DNA of 64,000 nt from Lentimicrobium sp. (GCA_023957275.1 JAMLHF010000010.1:1-64000), one strand, 5' to 3'; positions 8,813 to 18,291 are shown, counted from the first letter of the stretch. Program-made: numbers and translations. Notes: generated by a model from the letters alone, not told the origin.

Positions 8813-11800
8813 TCACCTGACTACCGAAATTTTAACAGATTCAGCAGCCTGAAGTCCGGATGAACTCGTTACCTGAAGATTCCCTATATAAAAACCAGCA
8901 GAAAGCAAACGTCCCTGATTGTTTCGTCCATCCCATTCAAATGCGGTTGTCCGGAATCCGTCTGCAAAGATAGTCCGGTTAAGAACAGCCACCAACGCAC
9001 CCGACAATGAAAAGATGCGCAGTGTAACTTCAAGATCCTGCCCTGACTGATTGTGATCAAACTCAAAACGGGTATAATCATTCATTGGATTGGGGTAAGC
9101 ATCAAAACTTCCGATCAGCATCTCTTCCGAAGAAGCCACATAAAACTCTATGCTTGCCTCCGCTGAATTGTTATTGACATCCCATGCTTTCAACCTGAGT
9201 GTATGCAATCCGGGAGCAAGATTTTTAAAAGGGAATGCCACTTTACCACTTTTATACGTATTCAGGTCTGATTGGTAATAATCATTCAGAATAAAGGGGC
9301 TCTCTGTTTTGCCGTCAAGAATCGCAACAATATCGTGTCCGATACTGTTTCCGATGGTGTTGATGCCACTGATATCCTTAAGCAAGGCAAGCAAAACGGG
9401 ATTTTCATCCGTAAATCCGCCCGACCTGAAAGCCGTATTGTTCATAAACAGTGAAATCTCAGGTCCGTCGTAATCATCAAGATTTTTATTGCTGATACCG
9501 CCGATAACTATATCATTGTAATGGCCTGCCGCATCCTGTTCACCGTCGGAGGCATAATAACTGATTTTACCCTGTCCGAACTGATATCCGATATCGCGCG
9601 GGACAATAAAACTAAAACTGAAACGCCCATCCTCAACGATTACATTACCTTTGTAAATTATGTTTCTCCGCAAGGAAAATGACATCGGAGCAGCACCGTC
9701 AGAGCCAAAAGTATTGACCTGACTCACTTTGTCGAACACAGTAGCCGTAACAACACCGTTAAATCCTGAAAGAATATTCCGGTTGTCATCGGCAATAATA
9801 CCATTGATGGTAATTTCGCCAAGGGCCCTGAGTGTGTCGGCATCGCCATTCACAGTTCTTCCGTTGATTTCTGTCGTAAAAACGTTAAAAGCTGGATAAG
9901 CCATTTTCATCGCGGGATCCCCTAGAAGTACAAACTTTTTACTGTTGGGATCAGACCCTGTCACCCTTTTGGAAATTCTGATGAGATCTCCGAGAAATGG
10001 TTTACCATTGCCATCCGGTTTCAGGGCAATGTTGTAAAAATTGCGCGCAAGATTAAAATTGGGGGTTCCAAACGTTGGCCTTGCAGTAGTAAACAATGCT
10101 ATACCGCCGCCCCGGGGATTCAGGAATACCAACTCTCCGCCGGATTTCCTGAGCGGATCATCATAGCGGCTGAACTCACAGGTTGCCGTCATAAAAACCG
10201 GCAGGCGATCATAATTGGTCCAGCTGTTGATATCGGAAATTTCAAGAATCCTTTCGTGTGTCCAGCCTGTTTCTCCGCCATGTCCTGTATAGTTCACGAT
10301 CAATGCACCCTTCCCCAGCCGCTGGTTGATGGCCGCAGTTGCATCAGGGGCCCTTTGCCCGCCGGGAGTGGATATCTGAGGATATGCATCAAGAAATATT
10401 TTATCAACATTGTAATTCCTGTAGGTTGTGTCAATCATGGTGGCAATCTGATCGGCCTGCCGCATATGCTCATTTCCATCACCGTCGTCGGCTACAAAAG
10501 CGATTGTGTTCCGCCAGTCGCCGTGGACCGATTCGGCTGCCGTGGCATAATGTATGATTTTATCCACAGCCATACGGGCCTCTTCGGGTGTAGCAACAAC
10601 AAGCCGGCCGATACCGATATCCATGATATCGGTGGAAAATCCGCCTTCGTTGTCATCGATGCATCCGAAGAAATCGTCGGTGGCATAGGAAGTAACGGGA
10701 TGTAGCGATTCGGGAGCCTGAAATGTGGGGATAAAGTTTGTATTTTCCGCCACCCGGTTTTTATAATCGTATGAGGCATCACCGAAAAGGAGCATAAAGC
10801 GCGGTTTGTTGCCCTCTCCTCCTTTGTGCCACAACATCTTCATAAAATCGCGGATGGCACTGATATCCTGCGCGCCCGAAGAAAATTCATTGTAAACAGC
10901 CTGAGGTTGAACAACAATAACGCTTAAATCATTGTGCTGACTGTGAAAAGTGGCCAATCTTGCTGCTTCCTCCGCAAATAAGGGATGGGCAAGAATTACC
11001 ATATCGGCAGGTAACAAGGAGTGAAGGTCCTGATTGGCAACGCGTTCAACAAATACAGGTTTGAAGTAAGAAGACGCATCACTAAGGATGTACTCCCTCA
11101 ATGTATCGGCCAGAGCCCTGAAGGTAAGGGTACCTGAAGAAACCGAAGGCTGTATGAAACCAGGATTTAACGGATCCGTAACATCCCATAACCTGTCAAC
11201 TGATGCGGCAGCCGCTATGCGGTATTCTACCACATCCTGCAGCCCGGTCTTTCTGAAAGCAAGCTGGCCACCATCGAAGTTTAACCGGGCCACTGCATTG
11301 ATTTCAACAAAGTTAAGCCATCCGGTAGCACTGTTTCCCGGTTTATTATAATTGATTTTAAGGCCATCGAAACTTCCGTTATGCTCAATTTCGTATGTTT
11401 CGGTCGCCATCCTTGCATAGTTGGTATTAAAATCAGTGATAATCGAAGGAATGAACAGGTTAAAAGACTTTCCTGATGCCGTCAAAGTAAAGGAGCTTGC
11501 GGATGTCGACCGCGCCGCAGCACTCAGCCTGACCTTAACCGGCCGGGATGATTCGGGTATGAAGGATTTAAATGCGTAATCACGCGAGGAAATCAGATCG
11601 AAAATATCCCCGAACCATTCTTTACCCGATTTGATAAGGTTAACCTCATCGGGGTGATAAGCGTCATAAAAATCGAAAGTACTTACGATGGTGGGCACCC
11701 CTGACTGGGGCTGGGGAAACTCCGGAATTCTTTTGCCGGGTGTCGGACCTGTTGATATAAAATAATAAGACTCATCGGAATACAGATGGGGCTTATGTTC

Positions 11801-12610
11801 AAACAATCCGGATTGATTATTGTAATTCCAGGCAAGCGGCCCCTTTCCGTAAAAAAGGATATAATCACCCGGATCAAATTTACCGTCTCCGCCATCAACC
11901 ACCATAACCGGGACCTCAGGCAGATCATCATATCTCGTTGCACCTGCCCGTTCAGGCAGCATTCCTCCTCCGTACCCATGAACCCTGATGCCCGATGATG
12001 ACAGACCATTCACCATCAACCCCATTGACGAAAGATCATTGTATGTAAGCTGTTGAATACCATTCTGTTTCACAGCAATCCTATACCAGTCACCTGCAGA
12101 AAGCACGGAAGAAACAGCATATTGCCTGATTTCCGTTTCGGCTCTGTCATTGCCGCCTTTAATGTCCAGATTAAAAGAAATCAGCTTTTCGATTGCGCCC
12201 GATAGTTTATTCCTCCTCAGCGGGACAATATTTACCAGAAGCCGGCCTTCACCGCGATCATATACAATATTTGCATTAAAATCAGGTTCACCTGACCAGT
12301 TTGCTGTGTTCGACTGATCAAATGCTTTTTGCTCAGCCGCCGTCAGTTCAACATATTCCTGAGCGTTGATCTCAAGATCGGGAAGCGTATTGTAATGTCC
12401 TTCAGCATAAAAACTAAAGACGGGTAAGCCTGTTTCTTCCGCGGGATAACACGATTCGCACTGCAGCCAGGAGCGTTCTGCATTGCCATCCGCCGAATGC
12501 ACGGAATAAGGCATATGCCACCTTACCAGATATTGTGCAGATAAATTCCCCTGACAGAAAATCAGATATAGAAACAGGACTGCACTAAAGGCAAAACGAA
12601 TTGGGTTCAT
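8813..12610 (-). CDS. PorU-like T9SS C25 cysteine peptidase/sortase, copy 2
   Basis: About 1265 residues. The start at 12610 (MNPIRFAFSAVLFLYLIFC) is preferred over the ATG two codons upstream; both give a signal peptide. It shares the layout of the downstream copy: SVLSAGDWYRIAVKQNGIQQLTY, a beta-rich middle, a C25 domain with His in NYTGHGGETGW (about residue 777) and Cys in TATCEFSRYDDP (about 811), and a C-terminal YPNPMNDYTRFEF...GRNNQGRLLSAGFY domain. With both catalytic residues kept it should be active. It is the first gene of the leftward operon, 27 bp before copy 1, and diverges from PorP/SprF and GldJ. It is a PorU paralogue or the PorU itself. Confidence 0.82.
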   Translation of the reverse strand: MNPIRFAFSAVLFLYLIFCQGNLSAQYLVRWHMPYSVHSADGNAERSWLQCESCYPAEETGLPVFSFYAEGHYNTLPDLEINAQEYVELTAAEQKAFDQSNTANWSGEPDFNANIVYDRGEGRLLVNIVPLRRNKLSGAIEKLISFNLDIKGGNDRAETEIRQYAVSSVLSAGDWYRIAVKQNGIQQLTYNDLSSMGLMVNGLSSSGIRVHGYGGGMLPERAGATRYDDLPEVPVMVVDGGDGKFDPGDYILFYGKGPLAWNYNNQSGLFEHKPHLYSDESYYFISTGPTPGKRIPEFPQPQSGVPTIVSTFDFYDAYHPDEVNLIKSGKEWFGDIFDLISSRDYAFKSFIPESSRPVKVRLSAAARSTSASSFTLTASGKSFNLFIPSIITDFNTNYARMATETYEIEHNGSFDGLKINYNKPGNSATGWLNFVEINAVARLNFDGGQLAFRKTGLQDVVEYRIAAAASVDRLWDVTDPLNPGFIQPSVSSGTLTFRALADTLREYILSDASSYFKPVFVERVANQDLHSLLPADMVILAHPLFAEEAARLATFHSQHNDLSVIVVQPQAVYNEFSSGAQDISAIRDFMKMLWHKGGEGNKPRFMLLFGDASYDYKNRVAENTNFIPTFQAPESLHPVTSYATDDFFGCIDDNEGGFSTDIMDIGIGRLVVATPEEARMAVDKIIHYATAAESVHGDWRNTIAFVADDGDGNEHMRQADQIATMIDTTYRNYNVDKIFLDAYPQISTPGGQRAPDATAAINQRLGKGALIVNYTGHGGETGWTHERILEISDINSWTNYDRLPVFMTATCEFSRYDDPLRKSGGELVFLNPRGGGIALFTTARPTFGTPNFNLARNFYNIALKPDGNGKPFLGDLIRISKRVTGSDPNSKKFVLLGDPAMKMAYPAFNVFTTEINGRTVNGDADTLRALGEITINGIIADDNRNILSGFNGVVTATVFDKVSQVNTFGSDGAAPMSFSLRRNIIYKGNVIVEDGRFSFSFIVPRDIGYQFGQGKISYYASDGEQDAAGHYNDIVIGGISNKNLDDYDGPEISLFMNNTAFRSGGFTDENPVLLALLKDISGINTIGNSIGHDIVAILDGKTESPFILNDYYQSDLNTYKSGKVAFPFKNLAPGLHTLRLKAWDVNNNSAEASIEFYVASSEEMLIGSFDAYPNPMNDYTRFEFDHNQSGQDLEVTLRIFSLSGALVAVLNRTIFADGFRTTAFEWDGRNNQGRLLSAGFYIGNLQVTSSSGLQAAESVKISVVR

Positions 12611-12647
12611 AAGCAATGGTTCGGTTTAACGCCGTAAAATTGAAACA

Positions 12648-12655
12648 CAAAAATA
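12648..12655 (-). promoter_or_regulatory. -7 element candidate for the porU-like operon
   Basis: The minus strand reads TATTTTTG at 12655-12648, a match to TAnnTTTG, about 38 bp upstream of the first porU-like start. No TTG was found at the expected 17-23 nt spacing, so only the proximal half is supported. Confidence 0.35.
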
Positions 12656-12729
12656 AACTAATCATTTTCGGACATCCGTATTAACACGTAATTTAAACAT
12701 AAGGCAAATGAAATAGGTTCATATAATCG

Positions 12730-12737
12730 TATATTTG
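12730..12737 (+). promoter_or_regulatory. -7 element candidate for the sprF-gldJ unit
   Basis: TATATTTG on the plus strand fits TAnnTTTG. Transcription would start near 12744, giving a leader of about 150 nt that contains the hairpin at 12775-12800. A matching TTG element is not evident. Confidence 0.4.
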
Positions 12738-12774
12738 TATTGAAAAACTGATACGCCTTATACACCTCCGGGAT

Positions 12775-12800
12775 AATAACGGATTGTGAAATCCGTTATT
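12775..12800 (+). promoter_or_regulatory. Perfect 11-bp stem-loop in the sprF leader
   Basis: AATAACGGATT (12775-12785), loop GTGA, then AATCCGTTATT (12790-12800): a fully paired 11-bp stem. It is not followed directly by a T-run, so it is not a textbook terminator. Lying in the presumed 5' UTR of the PorP/SprF gene, it could affect mRNA stability or act in attenuation, or be a protein-binding palindrome. Confidence 0.55.
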
Positions 12801-12892
12801 GCAGGGGTTTGTCTGAATTTTGTATTTTTTTAAACAAGAGGCCGTCATTATTAAAATTATTCGTAATATTGGCTGCCGAAATTCATTACGAC

Positions 12893-13882
12893 ATGAGAAT
12901 TAAGCTAAGCCTGATTTTTCTGCTACTTTTAGCCGGTTTTTCAGGTATTTCGCAGGATGCCTCTTTTTCGCAATACTATGGTAATCCGTTGTATCTTAAC
13001 CCTGCTCTTGCAGGTTCAAAAATCTGTCCGAGGCTAACCTTAAATTACAGGAACCAGTGGCCGGGCATACCCGCCACATTTGTGACCTATGCTGCTTCGT
13101 ATGATCAGTTTATCGACGTGGTTTCCGGAGGGGTCGGACTCATGGTTATTTCTGAAGATATGGCAGGCGGGGCGATGAAATCGACCTCTGCCAGCGGAAT
13201 GTACTCATTCAGGATGAATATTACGAAAAACCTGACATTGAATGCCGGTTTTCAGGGAACATACATACAGAATAAACTGGATTGGGATAAATTCATTTTT
13301 GAAGACCAGTTGCTTGTTGGTGACATCAACAACCTCCCGCCTACCCAGGAAAGCCCTCCCGACCGTCTGAGTATCGGCATGGTTGACTTTTCGGCCGGAA
13401 TGCTTTTCGGTTACCGGGAACGATTGTACGGAGGTTTTGCCGCGCACCACTTAAACCAGCCCGACAACTCCTTTTACAGTAACGGTGACAGCAAACTCCC
13501 CATGAAACTTACAGCTCATGCCGGGGCATTGATAGATATGCGACAGGGCCTTAGTGGCGGCGACGTGGAGGACCTCAGCATTTCTCCAAATATAATGTAT
13601 CAGCAACAGGGCAAGTTCCATCAGTTGAACGTCGGATTATATCTGAATGTTTATCCCTTTGTACTTGGCGGATGGTTCAGGCACAATTTCGAGAATCCGG
13701 ATGCCGTTATTGCCCTGGTAGGTTTTCAGCATGCAAAATTTAAAGTCGGATATAGTTACGATTACACAGTTTCCCGATTAACCAATGTAACCGGCGGCGC
13801 CCATGAAGTTTCATTTGCATGGCAATTCGACTGCGGGCAGAAAACTTTCAAGCACAAGGCAATAAAATGTCCAAGATTTTAG
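12893..13882 (+). CDS. PorP/SprF-family T9SS outer-membrane protein
   Basis: The start at 12893 gives a signal peptide (MRIKLSLIFLLLLAGFSGISQ); the frame is open 28 codons upstream but that extension would bury the signal. The mature N-terminus DASFSQYYGNPLYLNPALAGS and the following YRNQWPGIP are hallmark sequences of PorP/SprF proteins. These are about 300-residue outer-membrane beta-barrel-like proteins that help secrete or anchor specific T9SS cargo such as SprB-type adhesins. The gene is 32 bp upstream of gldJ on the same strand, so they are probably co-transcribed. It sits where flavobacterial genomes have porV/porU next to gldJ, though porV itself is absent. Confidence 0.88.
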   Translation: MRIKLSLIFLLLLAGFSGISQDASFSQYYGNPLYLNPALAGSKICPRLTLNYRNQWPGIPATFVTYAASYDQFIDVVSGGVGLMVISEDMAGGAMKSTSASGMYSFRMNITKNLTLNAGFQGTYIQNKLDWDKFIFEDQLLVGDINNLPPTQESPPDRLSIGMVDFSAGMLFGYRERLYGGFAAHHLNQPDNSFYSNGDSKLPMKLTAHAGALIDMRQGLSGGDVEDLSISPNIMYQQQGKFHQLNVGLYLNVYPFVLGGWFRHNFENPDAVIALVGFQHAKFKVGYSYDYTVSRLTNVTGGAHEVSFAWQFDCGQKTFKHKAIKCPRF

Positions 13883-13914
13883 TTAATAACAATCAAAAAC
13901 AATAATTTCCGGAA

Positions 13915-15408
13915 ATGATCAGCTACAGAAACATCTATCTGAAGATCTTCTTCTTTGCAACCGTAATCTTTATCGCATCTTCATGTGCTAAGGAATCTTC
14001 TCGTACAACCGGATGGGAATACAACAACTCAAAAAACGGCGGATTCCAGGTGAACACCAAATACGGTGAACAGCCGGTTGGCCCGGGGCTCAAACTGGTT
14101 GAAGGCGGAACATTCACCATGGGTCGCACCGCCGACAATCCGATGTACGATTGGGACAATATCCCCAGAAGAGTTACTGTACCATCTTTTTACATTGATG
14201 AAACTGAAGTAGCGAATGTGGATTATGTGGAGTATCTCTATTGGTTAAGCCGCGTCTTCGGGACCGATTATCCTGAGGTTTACCGCAAAGCGCTGCCCGA
14301 CACCCTGGTTTGGCGTGAAAAACTGGCCTATAATGAGCCCCTGGTTGAAACCTATTTCCGTCATCCGGCCTATAGAAACTACCCCGTTGTTGGTGTCAGT
14401 TGGGTCCAGGCAAATGAATACTGCCTCTGGAGAACTGACCGCGTGAATGAAATGCTGCTTATCCGTGAAGGAATCCTGGATTTTGATCCTGATCAGCGCA
14501 ATGAAAACAATTTCAACACTGAAGCATACCTGGCTGGCCAATATGAAGGACTTGTCAACAAGCCCTTGAAAGATCTGAATCCCAGTGGAACAGGTGAACG
14601 CCGTGCCAAGCTTGAGGATGGAATCATGGTTCCCAAATACAGACTGCCAACGGAAGCCGAATGGGAATTTGCCGCTCTGGGACTGGTAGGCAATACTGTT
14701 TATGAGCGCGTGGTGGAACGCAGGGTTTACCCCTGGAATGGAACCATCGTTCGTTCTGATCAGAAAAAATATTATGGTCAGTTCCTGGCCAATTTCAAAA
14801 GAGGACGTGGCGACTACATGGGCGTAGCCGGTAGTTTGAATGACGGAGCAGACCTTCCCGCCGAAGTGGCTTCATACTGGCCAAATGACTATGGCTTGTA
14901 CAATATGGCCGGTAATGTTGCCGAATGGGTGCTTGATGTTTACCGCCCGCTAACCTTCGAAGACATGGCTGATTATGCCCCGTTCCGCGGAAATGTTTTT
15001 ACAACCAAAGTAACGGATGAAGAAGGGTTCCTTGCACCAAAAGACAGCCTTGGCCGGATTAAATACCGCGAAGTGACTACCGAAGAAAGCAAAGACCGTT
15101 TCAACTACAGAAGCGCAAACCAGATCAACTACCTTGATGGTGATTACCAATCTACCATTAATCCCGACTGGTCATCCGTACCTGCCGACAGTGTGAATAC
15201 CACCAATATGATGTATGAGTATGCCAAAACATCTCTGGTATCCGACAAATCAAGGGTTTATAAAGGTGGTTCCTGGAGAGATCCGGCTTATTATCTCAGC
15301 CCGGCTACCCGGCGTTACCTTGACCAGAACCTCTCTACCAACTATATCGGATTCCGCTGTGCCATGGGTAAAGTCGGAGGTGCTTATTCAACAAGCAAAG
15401 GAAAATAA
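13915..15408 (+). CDS. gldJ: Gliding/T9SS lipoprotein GldJ (FGE-sulfatase fold)
   Basis: A 497-residue lipoprotein: signal peptide with lipobox FIASSCAKES (Cys about residue 24), then a formylglycine-generating-enzyme-like domain from VEGGTFTMGRTADNP through DETEVANVDYVEYLYW, RLPTEAEWEFAA, GNVAEWVLDVYRP and the C-terminal YKGGSWRDPAYYL...GFRCAMG. GldJ is an outer-membrane lipoprotein of the gliding/T9SS machinery associated with GldK and the ring; the enzyme fold is not thought to be catalytic. Its neighbours (two PorU-like genes, SprF-like gene, then murF) match the gldJ context I recall from flavobacteria. It ends at a strong terminator. Confidence 0.9.
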   Translation: MISYRNIYLKIFFFATVIFIASSCAKESSRTTGWEYNNSKNGGFQVNTKYGEQPVGPGLKLVEGGTFTMGRTADNPMYDWDNIPRRVTVPSFYIDETEVANVDYVEYLYWLSRVFGTDYPEVYRKALPDTLVWREKLAYNEPLVETYFRHPAYRNYPVVGVSWVQANEYCLWRTDRVNEMLLIREGILDFDPDQRNENNFNTEAYLAGQYEGLVNKPLKDLNPSGTGERRAKLEDGIMVPKYRLPTEAEWEFAALGLVGNTVYERVVERRVYPWNGTIVRSDQKKYYGQFLANFKRGRGDYMGVAGSLNDGADLPAEVASYWPNDYGLYNMAGNVAEWVLDVYRPLTFEDMADYAPFRGNVFTTKVTDEEGFLAPKDSLGRIKYREVTTEESKDRFNYRSANQINYLDGDYQSTINPDWSSVPADSVNTTNMMYEYAKTSLVSDKSRVYKGGSWRDPAYYLSPATRRYLDQNLSTNYIGFRCAMGKVGGAYSTSKGK

Positions 15409-15427
15409 TTCACCATGCAGTTTAAGA

Positions 15428-15460
15428 AAGTCCATTTGCCCGGCGAATGGACTTTTTTTT
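15428..15460 (+). terminator. Rho-independent terminator after gldJ
   Basis: Stem AAGTCCATT (15428-15436) pairs with AATGGACTT (15446-15454) around a 9-nt loop, running into a T-tract to 15460. It separates the T9SS genes from murF. Confidence 0.85.
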
Positions 15461-15549
15461 ATTCCCGGCGGTTAAATAACAGCCATAATTGGTAATTTCG
15501 ACAGTCAAATATAAATTGCATCATCTGAAAGAATAAAAAGCAGACCAAC

Positions 15550-16848
15550 ATGCGTATAAGCAGCTCTGAGGAAATCTTCCGCATTTTCAAAAAACATCCA
15601 TATTTAAGTCTTGATTCAAGAAAAACCCAACCGGGAAGCCTGTTCTTTGCCCTGAAGGGAGAAAACTTCAATGGCAATCAATACGCTGAACAAGCGCTTA
15701 AACTCGGAGCTGCCTATGCCGTGATTGATGATCCGGAATTCTACACCGGAGAAAGGACACTGCTGACCAGTGACACGCTGACCGCATTGCAGCAACTTGC
15801 CGCTGACTACCGCAACACTTTGAATATTCCGGTAATCGGCATTACCGGTACAAACGGTAAAACCACTTCAAAGGAACTGATTTTTACTGCGCTTTCAACA
15901 AAATTCAGGGCCTGTGCAACTTCCGGAAATTTTAACAATCACATCGGTGTTCCTGTAACCCTGCTCAATATAAAGCCGGATACAGAAATAGCTATTGTTG
16001 AAATGGGCGCCAATCATATCGGGGAAATAGCAGCACTGTGCAGGATTGCCAGACCAACCCATGGACTGATTACCAACATCGGGAAAGCCCATCTCGAAGG
16101 CTTCGGCAGCCCCGAAGGGGTAATAAAAGCCAAAAAAGAACTTTATGATCATCTCAGGAAGAACGGAGGAACTGCCTTTGTTCACGGAAATGATCATCTG
16201 CTGATGCAGCTTTCGGAAGAACTGCCCCGCATTACTTACGGAAACTCCGGCAATGAGCCATTTTTTGGTGAACTGATTGATGATGAACCTTTTCTATCAG
16301 TGAAACTGCAAAAACCACTTTCCTTACATATTCAAACACAACTGAGCGGGGGATACAACTTCTCAAATGTGATGGCCGCAATTGCCATTGCCGGTCATTT
16401 CAGGGTTAACCTCAATGATGCTGCCACCGCATTGCAGGCCTATGAACCAAAGATGAACCGCTCACAGGTGCTTCAAACAGGGAAAAATATCATTGTGCTT
16501 GATGCTTACAATGCCAATCCTTCCAGTATGACAGCAGCCATCAGCAACTTTGCTGCAAAAAGCCCCGGGGAGAAAGTTCTTATTCTAGGCGATATGTTCG
16601 AGCTTGGCAAGGCAGCGGAGCCGGAACATGGCGATATCCTGAAACTCGCGCTTTCGTTCGGCTTTCGATTGATCTTCACCACCGGACCTGAATTTTATAA
16701 ATCCGCTGAAAGTACAAAGGGGGTGATGGCATTTCCATCGGTTGAGGACCTCAGGCAATACCTGCGAAGCAATCCATTATCCGGTGAAAAGATCCTGATT
16801 AAAGGGTCCAGGGGTATGAAACTTGAAACCATTACTGATGCACTCTGA
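15550..16848 (+). CDS. murF: UDP-N-acetylmuramoyl-tripeptide--D-alanyl-D-alanine ligase
   Basis: A 432-residue Mur ligase. The ATP-binding motif GITGTNGKTT is at residues 97-106, followed by SGNFNNHIGVP, the metal/substrate loop EMGANHIGEI, the TNIGKAHLEGFGS block and the C-terminal DAYNANPSSMTAA, which is diagnostic for MurF. MurF adds D-Ala-D-Ala to UDP-MurNAc-tripeptide, the last cytoplasmic step of peptidoglycan precursor synthesis. Length is normal for the family. The 3' end overlaps anmK by 11 bp, linking cell-wall synthesis and recycling in one unit. Confidence 0.96.
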   Translation: MRISSSEEIFRIFKKHPYLSLDSRKTQPGSLFFALKGENFNGNQYAEQALKLGAAYAVIDDPEFYTGERTLLTSDTLTALQQLAADYRNTLNIPVIGITGTNGKTTSKELIFTALSTKFRACATSGNFNNHIGVPVTLLNIKPDTEIAIVEMGANHIGEIAALCRIARPTHGLITNIGKAHLEGFGSPEGVIKAKKELYDHLRKNGGTAFVHGNDHLLMQLSEELPRITYGNSGNEPFFGELIDDEPFLSVKLQKPLSLHIQTQLSGGYNFSNVMAAIAIAGHFRVNLNDAATALQAYEPKMNRSQVLQTGKNIIVLDAYNANPSSMTAAISNFAAKSPGEKVLILGDMFELGKAAEPEHGDILKLALSFGFRLIFTTGPEFYKSAESTKGVMAFPSVEDLRQYLRSNPLSGEKILIKGSRGMKLETITDAL

Positions 16849-17911
16849 AAATGAAGAAACAATTCAGGCCATCGGCCTGATGTCAGGCACCTCGCTTGAC
16901 GGGCTGGATATTGCAGGCTGCACCTTTAGTTTTAAAGACGAAAAAATCGGATTTACCATTGATTGCGCCGAAACCATTCCCTATCTGCCCGGGATGGTAT
17001 CTATGCTTAAGCGGACAGAACATACCGGTGCGCTTGAATTCTTCAGAACCCACAATGCTTATGGGCGATGGACCGGTGAGGTTGTGCGTGATTTTATCGG
17101 AAGATTTCACCTACATCCCCTGCTTATCGCCAATCATGGCCATACGGTTTTCCACAGGCCGGAAGAGGGTTTTACCGTTCAGGCAGGCAATGGGGCGCAG
17201 ATTGCCGCCATCACAGGAATCAGAACAGTTTGCGACTTCCGCTCCTTTGACGTCGCGCTCGGCGGACAGGGCGCACCACTTGTTCCGGTTGGCGACCGGC
17301 TGCTTTTTGGAAATTACCATGCTTGCGTTAATATAGGGGGGTTTTCAAATATTTCCATGGAGTCTGATGGCAGCAGGATTGCATGGGATATCTGCCCTGC
17401 CAACTATGTATTGAATCATTATGCTGGCTTATCGGGCCTGAGATTTGATGATTCCGGCAAAATCGCCCGAAGTGGAAATCTTATACCCGGGCTCTTTCAG
17501 CAACTGAAAAGATTGGACTATTATTCGGCGAAACCGCCCAAATCGCTGGGACGGGAATGGGTTGAAGCAAACATTTACCCCCTGGCAGATAAATTCCTTG
17601 ATGACATTCCCGGCATTCTTCATACCCTTACAGTACATATCGCCGAACAAATCAGTTTATCTCTTCCCGAAAAACCATTCGAAAAGGTATTGCTCACAGG
17701 TGGCGGTGTCCACAACAGTTTCCTGATTGAAATGATCAGAAAAATGACATCCTGCCATATTGATATTCCTGAGCCGAAAATAATTAACTTCAAAGAAGCG
17801 TTGATATTTGCGTTACTGGGAGTGCTCCGGTACAAAAATATCCCTAATTGCCTGGCTTCTGTAACTGGTGCTGTTTCCGACAGCATAGGAGGAGCAATTT
17901 ATGAAGCCTGA
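16838..17911 (+). CDS. anmK: Anhydro-N-acetylmuramic acid kinase
   Basis: The ATG at 16838 (MHSENEETIQ) is preferred over a TTG five codons upstream; it overlaps the murF stop. The protein has about 357 residues with the AnmK signatures GLMSGTSLDGLDIAG at the N-terminus, ANHGHTVFHRP, VCDFRSFDVALGGQGAPLVP, NIGGFSNIS and the late LLTGGGVHNSFL. AnmK phosphorylates anhydroMurNAc from peptidoglycan turnover so the sugar can be recycled. Its translational overlap with murF makes functional pairing likely. Confidence 0.95.
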   Translation: MHSENEETIQAIGLMSGTSLDGLDIAGCTFSFKDEKIGFTIDCAETIPYLPGMVSMLKRTEHTGALEFFRTHNAYGRWTGEVVRDFIGRFHLHPLLIANHGHTVFHRPEEGFTVQAGNGAQIAAITGIRTVCDFRSFDVALGGQGAPLVPVGDRLLFGNYHACVNIGGFSNISMESDGSRIAWDICPANYVLNHYAGLSGLRFDDSGKIARSGNLIPGLFQQLKRLDYYSAKPPKSLGREWVEANIYPLADKFLDDIPGILHTLTVHIAEQISLSLPEKPFEKVLLTGGGVHNSFLIEMIRKMTSCHIDIPEPKIINFKEALIFALLGVLRYKNIPNCLASVTGAVSDSIGGAIYEA

Positions 17912-18117
17912 AATTACCGGAAAGACAAATAAACCCCGTTTAATCAACAGAAGGCCCGGGAGGACTGAACTGTTATTGATTTCATGAGGATAATCCCGAT
18001 TCAGGGTTTGCCATGTACAATTCTTATTGCGCTTATTACAAAATATTTAATCGTTAAGCGTTGTCAAATGTTTAATCCGGGACAAAAACATCCAGGATCA
18101 ATTTCCTTGCCTAAAAA

Positions 18118-18137
18118 TTATGAACATTCGCTCATAA
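18118..18137 (+). promoter_or_regulatory. Operator-like inverted repeat upstream of the copper receptor gene
   Basis: TTATGAAC (18118-18125), spacer ATTC, GCTCATAA (18130-18137): an 8-bp inverted repeat with one mismatch, shaped like a TetR-family operator. It lies 5 bp upstream of the TAATTTTG element at 18143, exactly where a repressor would block RNA polymerase. No TetR-type gene is in the window. Confidence 0.5.
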
Positions 18138-18142
18138 ATATG

Positions 18143-18150
18143 TAATTTTG
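18143..18150 (+). promoter_or_regulatory. -7 element candidate for the copper receptor/MbnP unit
   Basis: TAATTTTG matches TAnnTTTG. The implied start near 18157 gives a leader of about 178 nt holding small hairpins (CTTTCC/GGAAAG at 18163-18179, then 18251-18291). No clear TTG element is present at the right distance; the operator-like palindrome occupies that place, which could mean an activated or regulated promoter. Confidence 0.42.
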
Positions 18151-18250
18151 TTTGTGGTTTCACTTTCCTGAGTGGAAAGGGATTACCATCTTTATAGCAA
18201 TCCATTATCGGACAGGCCCTGAGTTACTGATAAGATTTGTTATCTTTGAT

Positions 18251-18291
18251 AAGGCAGATGCCCGGATTTAAACCTTTAATCCATCTGCCTT
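18251..18291 (+). promoter_or_regulatory. Long stem-loop in the leader of the copper receptor mRNA
   Basis: AAGGCAGATG (18251-18260) pairs perfectly with CATCTGCCTT (18282-18291), and an inner GATT/AATC pair (18265-18268 with 18278-18281) extends it. There is no T-run behind it, so termination is unlikely. It ends 43 nt before the ATG and might control translation or stability. Confidence 0.5.
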
